From Bryum argenteum (Eukaryota > Streptophyta > Bryopsida > Bryales > Bryaceae): DNA of 64,000 nucleotides. This document shows positions 1 through 12,094 of this stretch, piece by piece. The number at the start of each line of letters is the position of its first letter. The first letter of the stretch is position 1. The position numbers and the translations under genes are program-made. The DNA is taken from the NCBI GenBank assembly GCA_037043015.1, contig CM073322.1, forward strand, positions 2,925,601-2,989,600, read 5' to 3'. The notes beneath the pieces were generated by a model. That model did not search any database, was not told the origin of the DNA, and worked only from the letters and a program-made list of their open reading frames with translations.

Positions 1-1279
1 TGTTTCAACAGTGTTTCAATTGGACATGCAGCTGGTTCAAACACAATCAAACCCTCCGCCGGATGTAACGAAGTGTGTATCATGAGATCAAAGTTCCATA
101 AACCTCATGTGTCCCGATTGCAAGAGCCTTTACCCTGGTGAGAGCGAGACCCAACGTGATACAAGAATACGCGACGTGAACTAACGCCAGCACCACGATG
201 AAGATATGCAGCTGGTGAATTGTATCCGCAGAGATGAACGGTTCGTATCCCTGCTCACCAATCGATCGACAACTTTAATCAGTGACTGCAAGAATTGATT
301 GAGGAGATTCTAACACCTGCATGGAGCTTCGATCAAACTTGACAGTCATCGATCAGAGCGTACGTACCGCTTTGCAAGTGTTGGTCGCTTCGCTTGCCAA
401 GAGGCGTCGTCGACTCAACCCCGGCGCTGCAGCTTCGTAATCAGCACTAGGCGATGGCGCAGCCTTCCGTTTCGTCACGTCGCAGGGGGTCCACTTGTTG
501 TAAACCGAAACAGGAACACACAGTCGCGAGACGGGGTCTTGCAGGATGGTGATCGTCAACGAGATGAATCCCATCAACATGAGCTCTGTCAGACATAAAT
601 ACTCCGAATCAGCTAATATTAGCTGGAGTCTATTTTGAGCATTCAATTTGCCTCGTGAATCAGGCTGAGGAGTGGACACCACACGGTCATTTACAGCCTT
701 CAGTGCTTGTTAAAGAATGTACAGCCACCATACTGATCATGATTTCCATTGGCGGTCCCTGCACTCCAGGCTGCAGCCTGGCTGGATCATGATATATTGT
801 TTAATTGATAAATACATTCAAGAGAAAAAAAAAAAACAAAAACAACTCACCATCCTTCAGTTTCAGCAACGCCGCTAGCAACGCTTTCCGATTTGAATCG
901 CGCAGATACTGCACACCAACATCAGCAACTCGTCCGGTGAGATTGAAACTGAGAAAGGAATGTTCGATTACAGTCGGGGAACTTGAAACTGAGACAGCAG
1001 CATCGATTACAGTCCGGTGAACTTGAAACTGAGGAAGCAACAAACTGAGGAAGCAACAAACTGAGGAAGCAACGACGATTACAGTTCCCCGAAACCATCC
1101 CGTGAATTTGAAACTGAGGAGGCAAGGACGATTACGTTTCCAAGGAAGTGCAAGAAACGCTCCACGATGACGGAGATAATGACGAACGCAGTCGTAACAG
1201 CAGCTAGAATCCATGCAGGCGTAAACTCCAACGTCCGCTTCTCGACCGATACGGAGCCCTCACTAGTTCCGCCCGCCAT
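1..1279 (-). CDS. MLO: MLO-family seven-transmembrane protein, 5' part (gene runs off the left edge)
   Basis: Four exons can be placed on the minus strand: 1136-1279 (start ATG, 48 aa), 851-908, 368-585 and 134-250, all with GT-AG borders and compatible phases. Exon 1 encodes the MLO N-terminus, with a TPAWILAAV first membrane helix ending in VERFLHFLG. Exon 2 is the basic Arg/Lys-rich first cytosolic piece. Exon 3 holds the second helix (LMLMGFISLTITILQ), loop cysteines (NKWTPC) and the RRRLLA segment. Exon 4 is the third helix with the MLO hallmark IHQLHIF. Exons 2 and 4 have exactly the lengths of their counterparts in the second MLO gene (58 and 117 nt), so the two are paralogues in the same orientation. 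MLO proteins are plasma-membrane, calmodulin-binding proteins linked to powdery-mildew susceptibility, pollen-tube and root responses. I could not identify exon 5 in the remaining 133 bases; the rest of the gene lies outside. Confidence 0.9.
930..1136. repeat. degenerate tandem repeat in MLO intron 1, reaching the exon-1 splice donor
   Basis: On the plus strand, units containing CGATTAC and a GAAACTGAGGAAGCAAC block recur with CGATTAC at 965, 1004, 1076 and 1129. Between 1028 and 1074 a 17-base AAACTGAGGAAGCAAC-type block is itself repeated three times. The copy at 1129-1135 overlaps the donor (GTAATCG on the minus strand) of MLO exon 1, so the array repeats donor-like sequence into the intron. 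Confidence 0.8.
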
Positions 1280-3069
1280 GATGAATCAATCAATCGTTAC
1301 TGACTGATTCTGCAGAACTCACATCGAAGCTGGCTACTATATAGCCAAATTCTGAAGGTCTAGTCCTTGCTGGTCACGAAACCAACAATCGCCTCTCGAC
1401 ATCGACCTTGCGCAAGATCCAGCACAAAGACCGAAGACTCCCATGATGTAAGCAAGTTAGACCGACTGTGTCGAAGACGACCTGCTGCTGCTTGTGACAA
1501 TGCTGCGGCTGCGGAAGCAGCTCGAGAGCGGGGAGCATGCAAGCAATGGTTCTGAAGAGCGCCCGGAAGATCTACTGGTGGTGGGGTCCTGGATTGTTGA
1601 AGCACTTTCAAGAGTTGAATGCTGCCGCAGACTGACTAACTTTGCCTGCCATACACACGTACCGGCCGGACTCTTGTGTTGCCCTCCCGACCTTGACTTC
1701 GCGGCTTTTGCTCTGTAAATGTTTCTTTGCCATCAACTCATTGTATCCACGGATTCCAGGAATCTTAACTTCCCTAGCTAGATTTGTCGCTGCCTAGGAA
1801 CTCATCCATGCCTCAATTCGCGCTCCGGTGCTCCCGGATCTCGCCTCGGCAATGCACAGTACATCACAGTTCACAACCACGTGTTGTTTCTTCTTTAATG
1901 TATCAATTAATTGAGATCAATACACTCTGAACCGAAACACGAGATTGGTGACTTACCAACCAAGCGTTTTTCGAAAGAAAACTGTTGACTTTCTTTCTTT
2001 CTCGAATTGGAACCATGCTTATCTTTTTCCTCAAGCTAAGAACTTCTTGATCCGAACAAGAAACGTGTTTGCACAGAGGCTTTATATCACCCTAGAAAAA
2101 ACCGCCAACTCTTCGATACAAACAAAAATCACGAACAAAGCATGCCCTAACCTACGATCCGTCAACCAATCTTGGAGCCGTTCCACCCCACATACGACCT
2201 CGTGTTCGGATTGGGACCAAGATTCTGGGAACGTACAGAATTCATCCAATAGGTCAAGCTCGTGGGAAGCACGGGCGCCGGAAGTGAAGTGCTTCTACAA
2301 GCACCGCCAGTTCCTTTCCCATTAACTCATAAACTAGGTGCCATTATGTTGTTTCCGAGTGCATTTCTGGACAGGTGCATTGTTTAGATTAGGGAACTGG
2401 GTGTGCTTCGCGATCAGCTTCCAACGTATTCGGGGACGGTCAATTCCAAGTACGATCTGAATTGTACAATTGTTTGATGGAGGAATTTGCTCAGGTTGCA
2501 TTTGAGTTGACTCTTGAGTGGTTTGTTCAATTCGACGTACTTGTATCTGGATTTGCATTCCTTGGGTCGATCCTTGTCCGGAAATCTCCGAATGGCATCA
2601 TTCGTCAATTTCGCCGAAGGATTGATTCCATACTCAACTGATTTCCTGCCGACAAAGTACGGTATACCCCTCTCCAAGGCGGCCTCAGTTGCAGAGAGAT
2701 CACTCTCGCTCTTGAAACTATCCCGGCAATTGTCTCCGAATAGAAAATTTCTTGTAATTTTCATCGGTTTTTAGCCCGTGTTTTCAAGAATCAATCGGCT
2801 GATGGGTTATTTCCATCGGCTAATAATGAACTAGCGGTCGGTTTTTCCCAATCATTACTCTCTGCAATGGCCATTGTCGGTTTTTCCCAATGGCCATTGT
2901 GGGAGCTCTTTGAGCGGAGAGGACGAGGTCAAATTTATAAGAATGTTTTGAAGTGCATTTTGGTTTGTTAGTACAAACTAAGCCCTATAGCGAAATGAGT
3001 CCTAAGAGGGTTGATTAGAATGCAGTCAAGCTCACTTACTAAATATAGGCCGTTTGCAGTCAATCTCAG

Positions 3070-3440
3070 TTACTAAATATAGGTCGTTTGAAGTTCAAAC
3101 TTTTCACAGATTGAAGCAGTTTTCCTTACCTTTCCGAATAGTCATTTTGAGTTTCAAGATTCCTCATACTTTAGGAGATATTCATGGTCAAAGTTTAAAA
3201 GCACAATTCAAAATCTGCCCAAAACTGCCCAAACTACGGTATATGCTCATTTACCCTCAAAATTCGCCCAAAATCAATTAGATCGCGGTACCTTTCACAA
3301 ATTCACCAAAAAAAATGATAATTTACTTTTTTGAAATTTTTTTAATTGTACATGTAGAAGAGGTACCAAGGCATGATCTCACCGTTTGGATTTCCAATCC
3401 AAGAATTTTCTACATGCCTTTTTTTAGTGTCAAAGACCAA
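3070..3440. repeat. dispersed repeat, inverted relative to copies at about 9690-10020 and 13140-13400
   Basis: The block contains CCTCATACTTTAGGAGAT, then a run mentioning CTGCCCAAACTACGGTATATG, then AATTCACCAAAAA, then a GGCATGATCTCACCGTTTGGAT block. The reverse complement of all four appears in the opposite order at about 9690-9960 (including AAACGGTGAGATCATGCC and CTCCTAAAGTATGAGGAAT). The first part appears again at about 13140-13340, inside an intron of the second MLO gene. No open frame in it is recognisable, so it is a non-coding repeat family. Confidence 0.75.
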
Positions 3441-4569
3441 CCTCTGTATTTGCATCTCAACATACCTCCATGTAAATAATCAAGCATTTCAAAAGGTAGC
3501 ATAGGTCCTATAAGGGTTAAAATTATAGAGACGTGACCTAACTCGCCTAGGAAACAAGGATTTTGAAAAGCCTCACTTCAATTTTACTCTTGGAATTGGT
3601 TTTCTTGACTCACTAAAAAATTCAAAGCCATTTTTACAACCAAAGAAATAAAAATAAAAATAAAACTGAACATTATGATCTCACAATTGGTGAGAAATTT
3701 CAATCTAAGATTTCACACACACATACATGTACAAGTCACATACTAGATCTTACAGTTACATACTCTAAAATTCTCAAAAATTAAAAATTTGCACCTTGCA
3801 ATGACCGAGGGTTGTTTTGATGCTTGTTGGCAATTTTGAGGCCTCACGACATTTGGGGTCAAGTCCAGGACAATACGTGCTTCCACCATACTATATAGTA
3901 TACCACAGTATATTCTATATACTTAAACTGAGAATATCCAAGTGTAGAGACCAGTAATATATTGCATTTTTGACAGGTCATACCACTCTTGATACACCTG
4001 AAGATGACACGTGGCCATCATTTAAAACAAAATAAAAGAATATGTTAAAATTACTCTTCCATGTGATTGGGCACTTCAGCATATCCGGCCAAATATCTCT
4101 TTAAACAAGAGTCTTAGGGCCCATTCCCATGCAACCCAACCCCTAATTAGTTTTACGGGAGCCCGTAAGATTTCAAGAGCTAGCCAAGGGAAGGTGGCAA
4201 GCAATTGGAATAAAATCAGAATAATACAAAATTTGTAATACAAAATTTGGAGGTTTATTCCTCTTGTCTCTACCTTTTTGAGCATGAATAGTGCTTCCTC
4301 AAATGGAGGACCACTATTCCCTGAAAAGGAGGATTTAAATTTGGATTATAAGGGAGGACATGTGAATGGCACTTCATAATCTTTTCTTGATATTGGTTCA
4401 TGATTTTTCAAGGTTTTCTCTAGTGAAATTATGGGGACGGGTCTCACAAGGGAATGGGCTTTAATTCCTAAAGGCCCATGCGTTTTTGGACCTACAAAAC
4501 CAAAAATTGCAATTATTGACCACCTTATACTAGTTGAGGCATGATTAACTCGAGGCATGATTCACTTTA

Positions 4570-5149
4570 ACCCCTAAAGATCCAAGAGGACCAAATCGGG
4601 CTTTTGCTATTTTGGGCAGCTTAGATGAATAGGTTAAAAGTAGTATTTTTGCCTAAATTTTTTAATGGGTGCTCCCTATACTGCAAAGTGTATGTGGTAA
4701 AATTTACAAAGCCAAATTCCAATTTTTGAGTCTTCTACAACAATTCTTGGTTTGCGAGCCGAACTGGGGCAGTTTAAATTTAGTATTTTTTTGAAATTTT
4801 TTTTTGGAAATATGTTCATGACCAAATCACTACTTAAGTTCCAAAGGGCCCCAAGTCAAAAAGTGTACCAATTTTACAAGGGCAGCCTCCAAAAGTGTCA
4901 AAAATAATCTCAACAATGCCCAAAAAAACTTCGTAGACAAACTTTGGATGTTATAATCTCTCAAATGGTAAACATCCAACGGTCAATTTTTATATCAGAT
5001 ACTGAGAATTGGCTTAGGTACAAGATCTTACGGTTGGAAGTTAAGAAAAGAATAAAAAAATTGTTTCGCACCCCTTGAAGTGCATAGAGGTAGAGAATTG
5101 GAGTTTTGAGGTTTTAAGCTCCCAAAAACACCCAAGGATCTTTAGGGGT
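4570..5149. mobile_element. miniature inverted-repeat element (MITE) candidate, TA-flanked
   Basis: The left end reads ACCCCTAAAGATCC and the right end is its exact reverse complement, GGATCTTTAGGGGT, 580 bp apart. A TA dinucleotide lies immediately outside each end, as expected for a mariner/Stowaway-type target duplication. The interior has no transposase frame and carries the dispersed block with ACTGCAAAGTGTATGTGGTAAA. Related ends occur at several other places in the window. Confidence 0.7.
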
Positions 5150-5479
5150 TAACTATTTACATCTTTTGTATCTTCATATAACCAAATCATTATTCTAAGT
5201 TCCAAAAGTGACCGAAGCCAAAAAGTTTGTCAACTTCACAAGGGCAACCTCCAAAAATTATAACAATCTTTGCACTTTCTAGTAAAATCGAATCATCTCT
5301 TACAAAATTTGTCAAAATTTGAGATTTTGGAATTTTTCCATTTTTTTACTCGCCCTTTGGATCTTCAATTTGAACTTACTTGATATATGTTTTTGGGGAG
5401 CCTAGATGAACACATTTCTATAAGTTTTAATTTTTTAAAAAATCTAAATTTAAACTACCCTTCTTAGACTTGACACCTA

Positions 5480-5650
5480 AAATTTTTAGATGAAGGTAGT
5501 TGGCTTTGCAGATTTTACCACATACATTTTGCAGTATAAAGAGCACTCTATAAAAATCTCAGAGAGAAATATCACTTTTAACCCCTTCATCTAGGCTGCC
5601 CAAAATCGCAAAACAACCATTTTGGCTTTCTTGGGCCTTTAGGGATTAAT
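5480..5650. repeat. inverted copy of the block at 4570-4760
   Basis: The reverse complement of this stretch closely matches 4570-4760 and also 8645-8830: it holds TTTACCACATACATTTTGCAG and ends in CTTTAGGGATTAA. Together the three copies show a moderately repeated family that places the same sequence in both orientations between the MLO genes. Confidence 0.7.
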
Positions 5651-5966
5651 CTTTATAACTTTATTTTAATGCCATGAGTCACCCCTCTCCTTTCCTGAGT
5701 ATACTGTTGGGATCTATGATTCAGTTCTAAATTGAGGATATGAGATTCCACTCTACTGTAATGCAATGAATCTCTTTTACAAACCTAAGAATATACTACT
5801 ACTTTCCCCTATATCTGCAAACAAGGTGTTATTGAAGGTTTTCACTTGACAAGAAGAAATATATTATATCTGGAATTACATCTTTAGAATTGAAATTTTA
5901 AAAATAAATAAATAAATAAATAAATAAAAATGCAGAAATTATGAGAATGTATATTCAATGGCATTA

Positions 5967-6495
5967 ACCCCTAACTTTCCTTAAAACCAGAAAGGGGTTT
6001 TGGAGGTTCCTGCAGAAGAAAAACTCATCCAACTTTAACCATTATAATCTCACAAAATGAAGAAGAATGAAAGGTTCAAATTTGTATGTGAGAATAATAT
6101 CAAGTGAACTTTGAGATCTTACGGTTGAATCTTTTAAATAATGCTTAAATTGAGATTATTTGAGCTTAATCTAAAGGAAGGTCAAATTTTGGTGATTTAG
6201 ACCATTTTGCAACAAGGAAATCTAGGGTTTAACCTAGGAACATCCTTGATCAATACAAAATGTCTAAATTATAAAAAAAGAACCTTCTTCTACTTCAAGC
6301 CCAAAGAAACTCAATCTAAGCATTAATCAGAAGATCCAATCGTAGAATCTAGAAGTTAACTTGACCCTTTACTCAAATGACAAATTTAAACCATTAAATT
6401 TTCTCTGATTTTGAGATTATAATGGTCAAATTTGGCTGAAATTTTCCCGTGGGGATTCCAAAAAGCCATTTCAGCTTTCTTGCATCAATAGGGGT
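5967..6495. mobile_element. MITE candidate with short ACCCCTA ends
   Basis: The left end ACCCCTAACTTTCC is preceded by TA, and the right end TAGGGGT is followed by TA. Only about seven terminal bases are perfectly inverted, so this is a weaker candidate than 4570-5149. A second left end with the same ACCCCTAACTTTCCTT sequence begins near 8648. Confidence 0.4.
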
Positions 6496-6620
6496 TAATT
6501 TCCAACAACATTTTCTGATAAAATTGTAGAGGTCAAAGGGTGTATAAAAAGAAGAACTCCAAATGACACCCACTTCAAGTCATCACCTCACACAATAGAC
6601 ATAGAAGGAAATTAAAGTTA

Positions 6621-6976
6621 AGAGCATGCCGAGCCGGGGCCCTAGGCTCCGGGAAAAGCTTGCAGGCGCTGCTCAGCCAGGCGTCACAATCCCACCGCCA
6701 CCCTAGGCCAACAAACAAGGGAGAGGAAAAAGCTCCTCACAAATAAGAATTTCATTTCCTGCCAATAATGTCTCTACTACTCTTCCACTGGTTAATGGGG
6801 ATGCTAAAATGTGAATGAAAGCACAAGATAACTTGGAGTGATGGTGTGCTAGAATTTCAGAGACCTCAACCCTCTTGACCAGGTTACAGGGATCATAGTG
6901 TGTGGGCTGAAATTCCTCACACTACAAACAAGGCTCCACTCTCCGGCCCACAGTAGTAGCAGGCTGGGCATGCTCT
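6621..6976. mobile_element. non-autonomous DNA element candidate with AGAGCATGCC ends
   Basis: A 15-base terminal inverted repeat (AGAGCATGCCGAGCC at 6621-6635 and GGCTGGGCATGCTCT at 6962-6976, one mismatch) bounds 356 bp. Its interior is clearly more GC-rich than its surroundings (CCGGGGCCCTAGGCTCCGGG near the left end). I see no clear target-site duplication and no coding capacity. Confidence 0.5.
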
Positions 6977-8644
6977 AAGACATGTGGTGTTGAGACCACA
7001 AGGACGTACTGTTTGCAATAAAAGGAGGCTCAACAACCGAAACAAAAGAGATTCAAAAGATGGCCAATTTCAGGACCTTTCCTTCCCTTTAAGAATGTTT
7101 TTTTTCCGCAGTCAAACCACTTTCTAAAGCTTAAAAATTTAATTCGCAATTTTTGATACATCAACATAAGCATATGATAAGCTGCTTCTCCACTCATGTA
7201 TGCGCATTTTTCATATGATTTGCTCATTTCATGTAAGTACAAGCTTATTGTCAACTTTGGTACACTTTTGGTCGGTTGCTTGCTTCGAGTTTGATGAATT
7301 AGGGCGTATTTGGGAAAGGCTTGCCAAAAACTCCGTGACGCGTATGCCTTTTATTTTTCACAAGAGTTTGGCTTTGTTTACGCGTGCGGTATGTGGTATT
7401 ATTCAACTTGAAGTCGGTGCGGTGCCTTACACATGGGATACATGCTATTGAATCATGTATGGGATGGATGGTGAGACATGCTTATGTGTTGGTCATTTAG
7501 ATGTTTTGATGGTAAGATATTTGGGCACATTTTTCACAATAAAGTGATGAAGCTAAGATGCTAAAAATCATGTATGCATGTTTGATTCTAATATTGCTTG
7601 GATATTAACCCTTAACCGAGCCGAACGTCGAAAATCGACATTTTCGATGACTTGTAGCAACTTTGAAGAGCTGTAAATTCTTCATCCGGGTCTGTTTTGG
7701 ATGAAATCACTTAGAGTGCTTTTCAAATTGAGTCTAGTTTGTGTGATAAAAATTGCATACTCATGCACTGAATTATGGATAAATGGCATGCATTTTAGTA
7801 AAAGGAGGTCTTGTTTTTGAGTTTTCAAACATGGGGCATGTTTTGCCATTGTGAGGCAATTATGGGAAATCGAAAAGATGTTTTCATGAAAATTTTTAAC
7901 ATAATCACAATCTTAAGAGGAAGGTTAAAAACTCTCCAGTAGAAAGATTATCCTTTTGAATAGTTTAGGTTTTGAATAGTTTAGGTATTGGATTTGCAAC
8001 AATGTTTCTATCTTGAAAGAAACTGATTAAATGAATGATTTTTGAGGAGCTATATCTCCTTCATCTACCGTTGGATCTTGACTTTATTAGAGTCTTGTTT
8101 TAGTTGTAGAAACCTTGACAAAATCAAAGATATATTGAAGATAAGGCATAGATTTGAGTGCAAAGGGTCGGGTTTTGGACTATCTTTCCTTTGTAAATTT
8201 TTTGGGAGCTTTACACCATTGTAAGGTCAATATTTGCGCAAAGAATATTTTCTCATGAATTTTTTTTGTTCAAGGGTGTTATTGAGATGAAGGTTATCAT
8301 CTTTTCAGCTGATTATTTATTGATTGCAATAAGTATATTGGTAGCATTTTCACTTCAAAGTGAAAATGTTGAGAATTTTTTATGTATTCTGGATACTTAT
8401 ATGCTATGATCTTGCTATCTATGATGCCTCATGACTCAAAATTTGACCCTCATGATGGAAAATAAACCAATTACAAGATATACGGTTGAGATCCACATAA
8501 GCTACCTTCCGTTCCATTTATGACACTTTTCTTGAGAATGTGTTATTTTTTCTCTTAATGAGTCAAACCATTTAGGGGTTAAGTTTAATGTTTAATACCA
8601 AATGTTGGACATCAAAATTGGGCAATGGGAGAAATTTAGATTTT

Positions 8645-9060
8645 AACCCCTAACTTTCCTTGAAGCCCGAAATGGGCTTTTGCAATTCTGGGCAGCCTAG
8701 ATGAAGGGGTTAGAAGTAATATTTTTACCTAAGAATTTTATCAGGTCCTTCTTATACTGCAAAGTGTATGTGGTAAAATTTGCAAAGTCAAATTCCAATT
8801 TTTGAGTCTTCTAGGACGATCCTTGGGTTGCGAGCCGAGATGGGGCAGCTCAAAAAAGTAACTTTTTTGAATTTTTTTTTTTGAAACATGATCATTACTA
8901 AATGACTACTCAAATTACAAAGTGACTCAAGTCAAAAAGTTTACCAATTTTACAAGGGCAGCCTTCAAAAAATTTTAAAACCAATCTTTGCAATACCCAA
9001 AAAAACTTGGGAGACAAACTTTGGATGTTATGATCTCTCAAATGGTAAACATCCAATGGT
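8645..9060. repeat. dispersed repeat, direct copy of 4570-5000
   Basis: It begins ACCCCTAACTTTCC after TA, contains ACTGCAAAGTGTATGTGGTAAA and GTTGCGAGCCGAGATGGGGC, and runs parallel to 4570-5000 with many substitutions. Its right end is not clear. Confidence 0.65.
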
Positions 9061-10100
9061 AAACATTAATAAGGTCAAATACAAAAGCATTACATCATTC
9101 CAATATTGATAATCAAGCTTAGAAAGGATTTTTATTAAATACTAAAAATTTCAAATACAAAATTAAATATATGCAATAATGGCCAATATTGTTTCATGTG
9201 AGTCACTCGTGATGTCTACTAATATCCCATGCTATCAATTCTACAAAGGATTATCAAATGTCATTCTCACAAAAAAACATGTATTTTTCCACAGTTTGAG
9301 ATTTATCTCAAGTGCACAAAGGTTGATTTCCATTGATGAAAGGCATATACATGTTCAAGATGATGGTTAACATTACCATAAAGGCAACACCAAAAAAGTT
9401 TGGCTTCATTCCAAATTGTGTAAATTTTGAAAGATCTTTTACCAATCTTGAACAAAACTGAGTATAAGACATACTCTACTTTGACATTCAATATCTTCCA
9501 AACCACAATTCAACTCCACTTCAAACTTTTTATAATTGTGTAATACATCATGTACTACAACTTTGATTTGGACACTTTTGAGTTTTGCCCACTTACACTC
9601 ATGGGATGATTTTTTGAATGGAAGTGAGTCAGAAATGTACTCGGTTTTGTTCGTCACTGTATACTGAAATTCAACTTAAAAGGCCCCTCTTTGATAATAT
9701 AAATGGCATGTAAAGAATAATTGGATGAAAGATCCAAACGGTGAGATCATGCCTTAAACCTTTATCTCCAAGTACAAAAATCAAAACTTGAAAGAAGTAA
9801 AATCTCAATTTTTGGTGAATTTTTGAAGTTCCTGCAATCTTATTTATTTTGGGCAGTTTTTTAAGAATAAACGAGCATATACCGTAGTTTGGGCAGATTT
9901 CAATGAGTGTTTTCAAACTTTGAACGTGAATATCTCCTAAAGTATGAGGAATTTTGAAGCAAAGAATGACTTCTCGGAAAGGTATGGAAAAAATCTACAA
10001 CCCGCAAAAGGTTTCAATTTCATAAAAGCTAATTATAATAAATAAGGGGCTGACCACACCCCAAATGATCGTTTTCAGCTCTTTTCGACATTAGGGGTTA

Positions 10101-10327
10101 ACCCTTAAAGGTCCCTTGGAGATAGTATATACGGTGGCGTATAATTGAGATTTGCTACCAACAAGAAACTCTATATTGTGATCTTAGAAGCTTAGTAGAA
10201 CCGCATGGATTTATATGTCAACTTGTTCTTTGAACTCAAATCTATTAAAGGTGTGCACTCATTCCAATACAACCAAAATACGTTGTATTCTAGCAACCAA
10301 AATATGGTTGTTCAGACCTTTAAGGGT
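10101..10327. mobile_element. MITE candidate with perfect 13-base inverted ends, TA-flanked
   Basis: The left end ACCCTTAAAGGTC and right end GACCTTTAAGGGT are exact reverse complements 227 bp apart, each next to TA. Directly to its left an opposite-facing end (TTAGGGGT, 10091-10098) shares the same TA, so two elements of the family appear to abut. The right end lies about 170 bases beyond the stop codon of the second MLO gene. Confidence 0.65.
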
Positions 10328-10495
10328 TAAGTGCTACATTTCCACACCTACTTTTCTACTGTAAAATATACAAGGGCCATATAGCATGACAAAAAAAATA
10401 CTATATGTACAATGCCCTTGACTAAGACCTACTCAATTCACTTAAGATGTATCAATTGTCGTGGCAATGGTGGTTTAAGAGTACTAGTGCTTGTA

Positions 10496-12063
10496 CTAAT
10501 GATCACCGGAATCGGGAGGGAGATCATACGGAGATGTGCGATGTCGAAGCTCGCTACCCGGAGTATTACTACTAAAAGGACCAACTCCATGCTCATGTTG
10601 CAACTCCGTTTCTTGCATAGGGTGGAGCGCCTTGCGTTTACCAGATGTGCTTACTCGATCTCGTCGAGCCCATATGTTTTGGGTACTCACATCGACAGCC
10701 GACGAATCCGACGGCTTTAGTGGTTGTATCTCGATCCTTGATTTTCACATCACCAACATCACACTCTTTAGCATTTGTAAAACACACCTTTGAATGGAGT
10801 TCCAAAACTCAAACCAAAGTTAGCAGCGTTGTCTTTATCAGACAAAATTCCTGTTCATTTGTCAGACACAATTTAGATGAGATGTACATTGATACATTGA
10901 TGATGTCTTAGATGTACATCTCATTTAACAAATGAATAGGTCTTTTGTAAGTTAGTAGAGAATAGTCTTTTTGTACCTGGATGTAGATTCTTCTTCCATA
11001 GGAATTGTCACAAACGATGAATCGTTGTAATTATCATATGCATCTACGCCTTGAGATTGAGCCCCACTAGTTGAACTCCTCTTTGAATCCTCATTCTTGA
11101 CACTCCGTTTTACCCTTTTCTTGGCATCCTTGTGCCACACGTTTAAGGCACGGTTTACCTTTGGTGCCACAATCGCCTTCTTGTAAGTTGAACCCATCTG
11201 TAAAATATACACAATTACAAAGCTTAGAGTTAATAAAGGTGCGACATTATGGACTTTTTAGTTAACCTCTGAAGATCCTTAATACCTAAAACTCATGAAC
11301 AAAATTCAGCTAACTTTGACTATTATAATCTCACAAACAAAAAAGAATTGACGGTTTAAATTTGGCATGCAAGTAATAGGTCAAGTTAACTCTAAGATCT
11401 TATGGTTGAACCTTTTACATAATACTTAGATTGAGCTTTCTTGGTCTTGAAGAAGAAGGTCATTTTTTATAATATAGGAAATTTTGCACGATCTATAAGG
11501 GTTAAGATGGACTTTTCTTCATATCGAAAAAACTATTTAAGATGTGTAATATCCAAGTGGTTTTAGATTCCTATGAGGTAAAAGCATCCCTAGTAATGAC
11601 CAATGAAATCATCAAAAAGTGCTCATTTCATCGATTTATTTTTGATGCTCCTGATAAAATCTCTTATTGTAAAGTTTTAGGATTCTATAATGTTTTACCT
11701 TAATATTTTTTCTGTTCTAAAATTATTTAAATGCAACATATGGGGCCTATAATTCTTGAGATAATAACATCATCCTCAAATCCAATAACCTTTTTCTCAC
11801 TATCCTTTTACACTATCAAAAATGACTTTTGAGATATTCACCATCCTCTAGTGAATAAATATATCTAGATCCAAGAATACAGTCTTCATTTCAATTAGTG
11901 TCACTTCTAATTTAGTCTTAGAAATGCATCAATTCAACAAAGGATTTGTAATGTTTACTTTGTTTCAAGGGAGCACTAATTCTCTACATTGAACCCAAAA
12001 CATATCTAATTGATTCAATTAGCAAATTTTATTGTCCCACGGATCACTAGAGCTTTTTTAAAA

Positions 12064-12094
<31 letters not shown>

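Larger units (their letters stand above)
1280..10495. other. AT-rich intergenic region between two MLO genes; no supported gene
   Basis: About 9.2 kb without a convincing coding region; open frames here are short and unrecognised. The first 700 bases would hold the promoter of the left MLO gene. The rest is made of dispersed and inverted repeats (listed separately), miniature inverted-repeat candidates and AT-rich spacer. A TAAA microsatellite lies at about 5901-5932. Short palindromic repeats of a GGTTTTTCCCAAT block lie at about 2836-2900. The open frame at 1945-2325 has no recognisable domain and I do not call it. Confidence 0.7.

Noticed and set aside
353..1214. Long minus-strand open frames at 801-1214 and 353-682 taken as single proteins
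   Set aside because: They are MLO exons read through into introns; splice sites and the paralogue show the true exon limits.
1945..2325. 126-aa plus-strand open frame
   Set aside because: No recognisable motif, no homologue I know, low-complexity Ser/Asn content; probably chance or old repeat DNA.
2414..2764. 116-aa minus-strand frame starting MKITRNFLFG
   Set aside because: No domain recognised and no splice partner found; not enough to call a gene.
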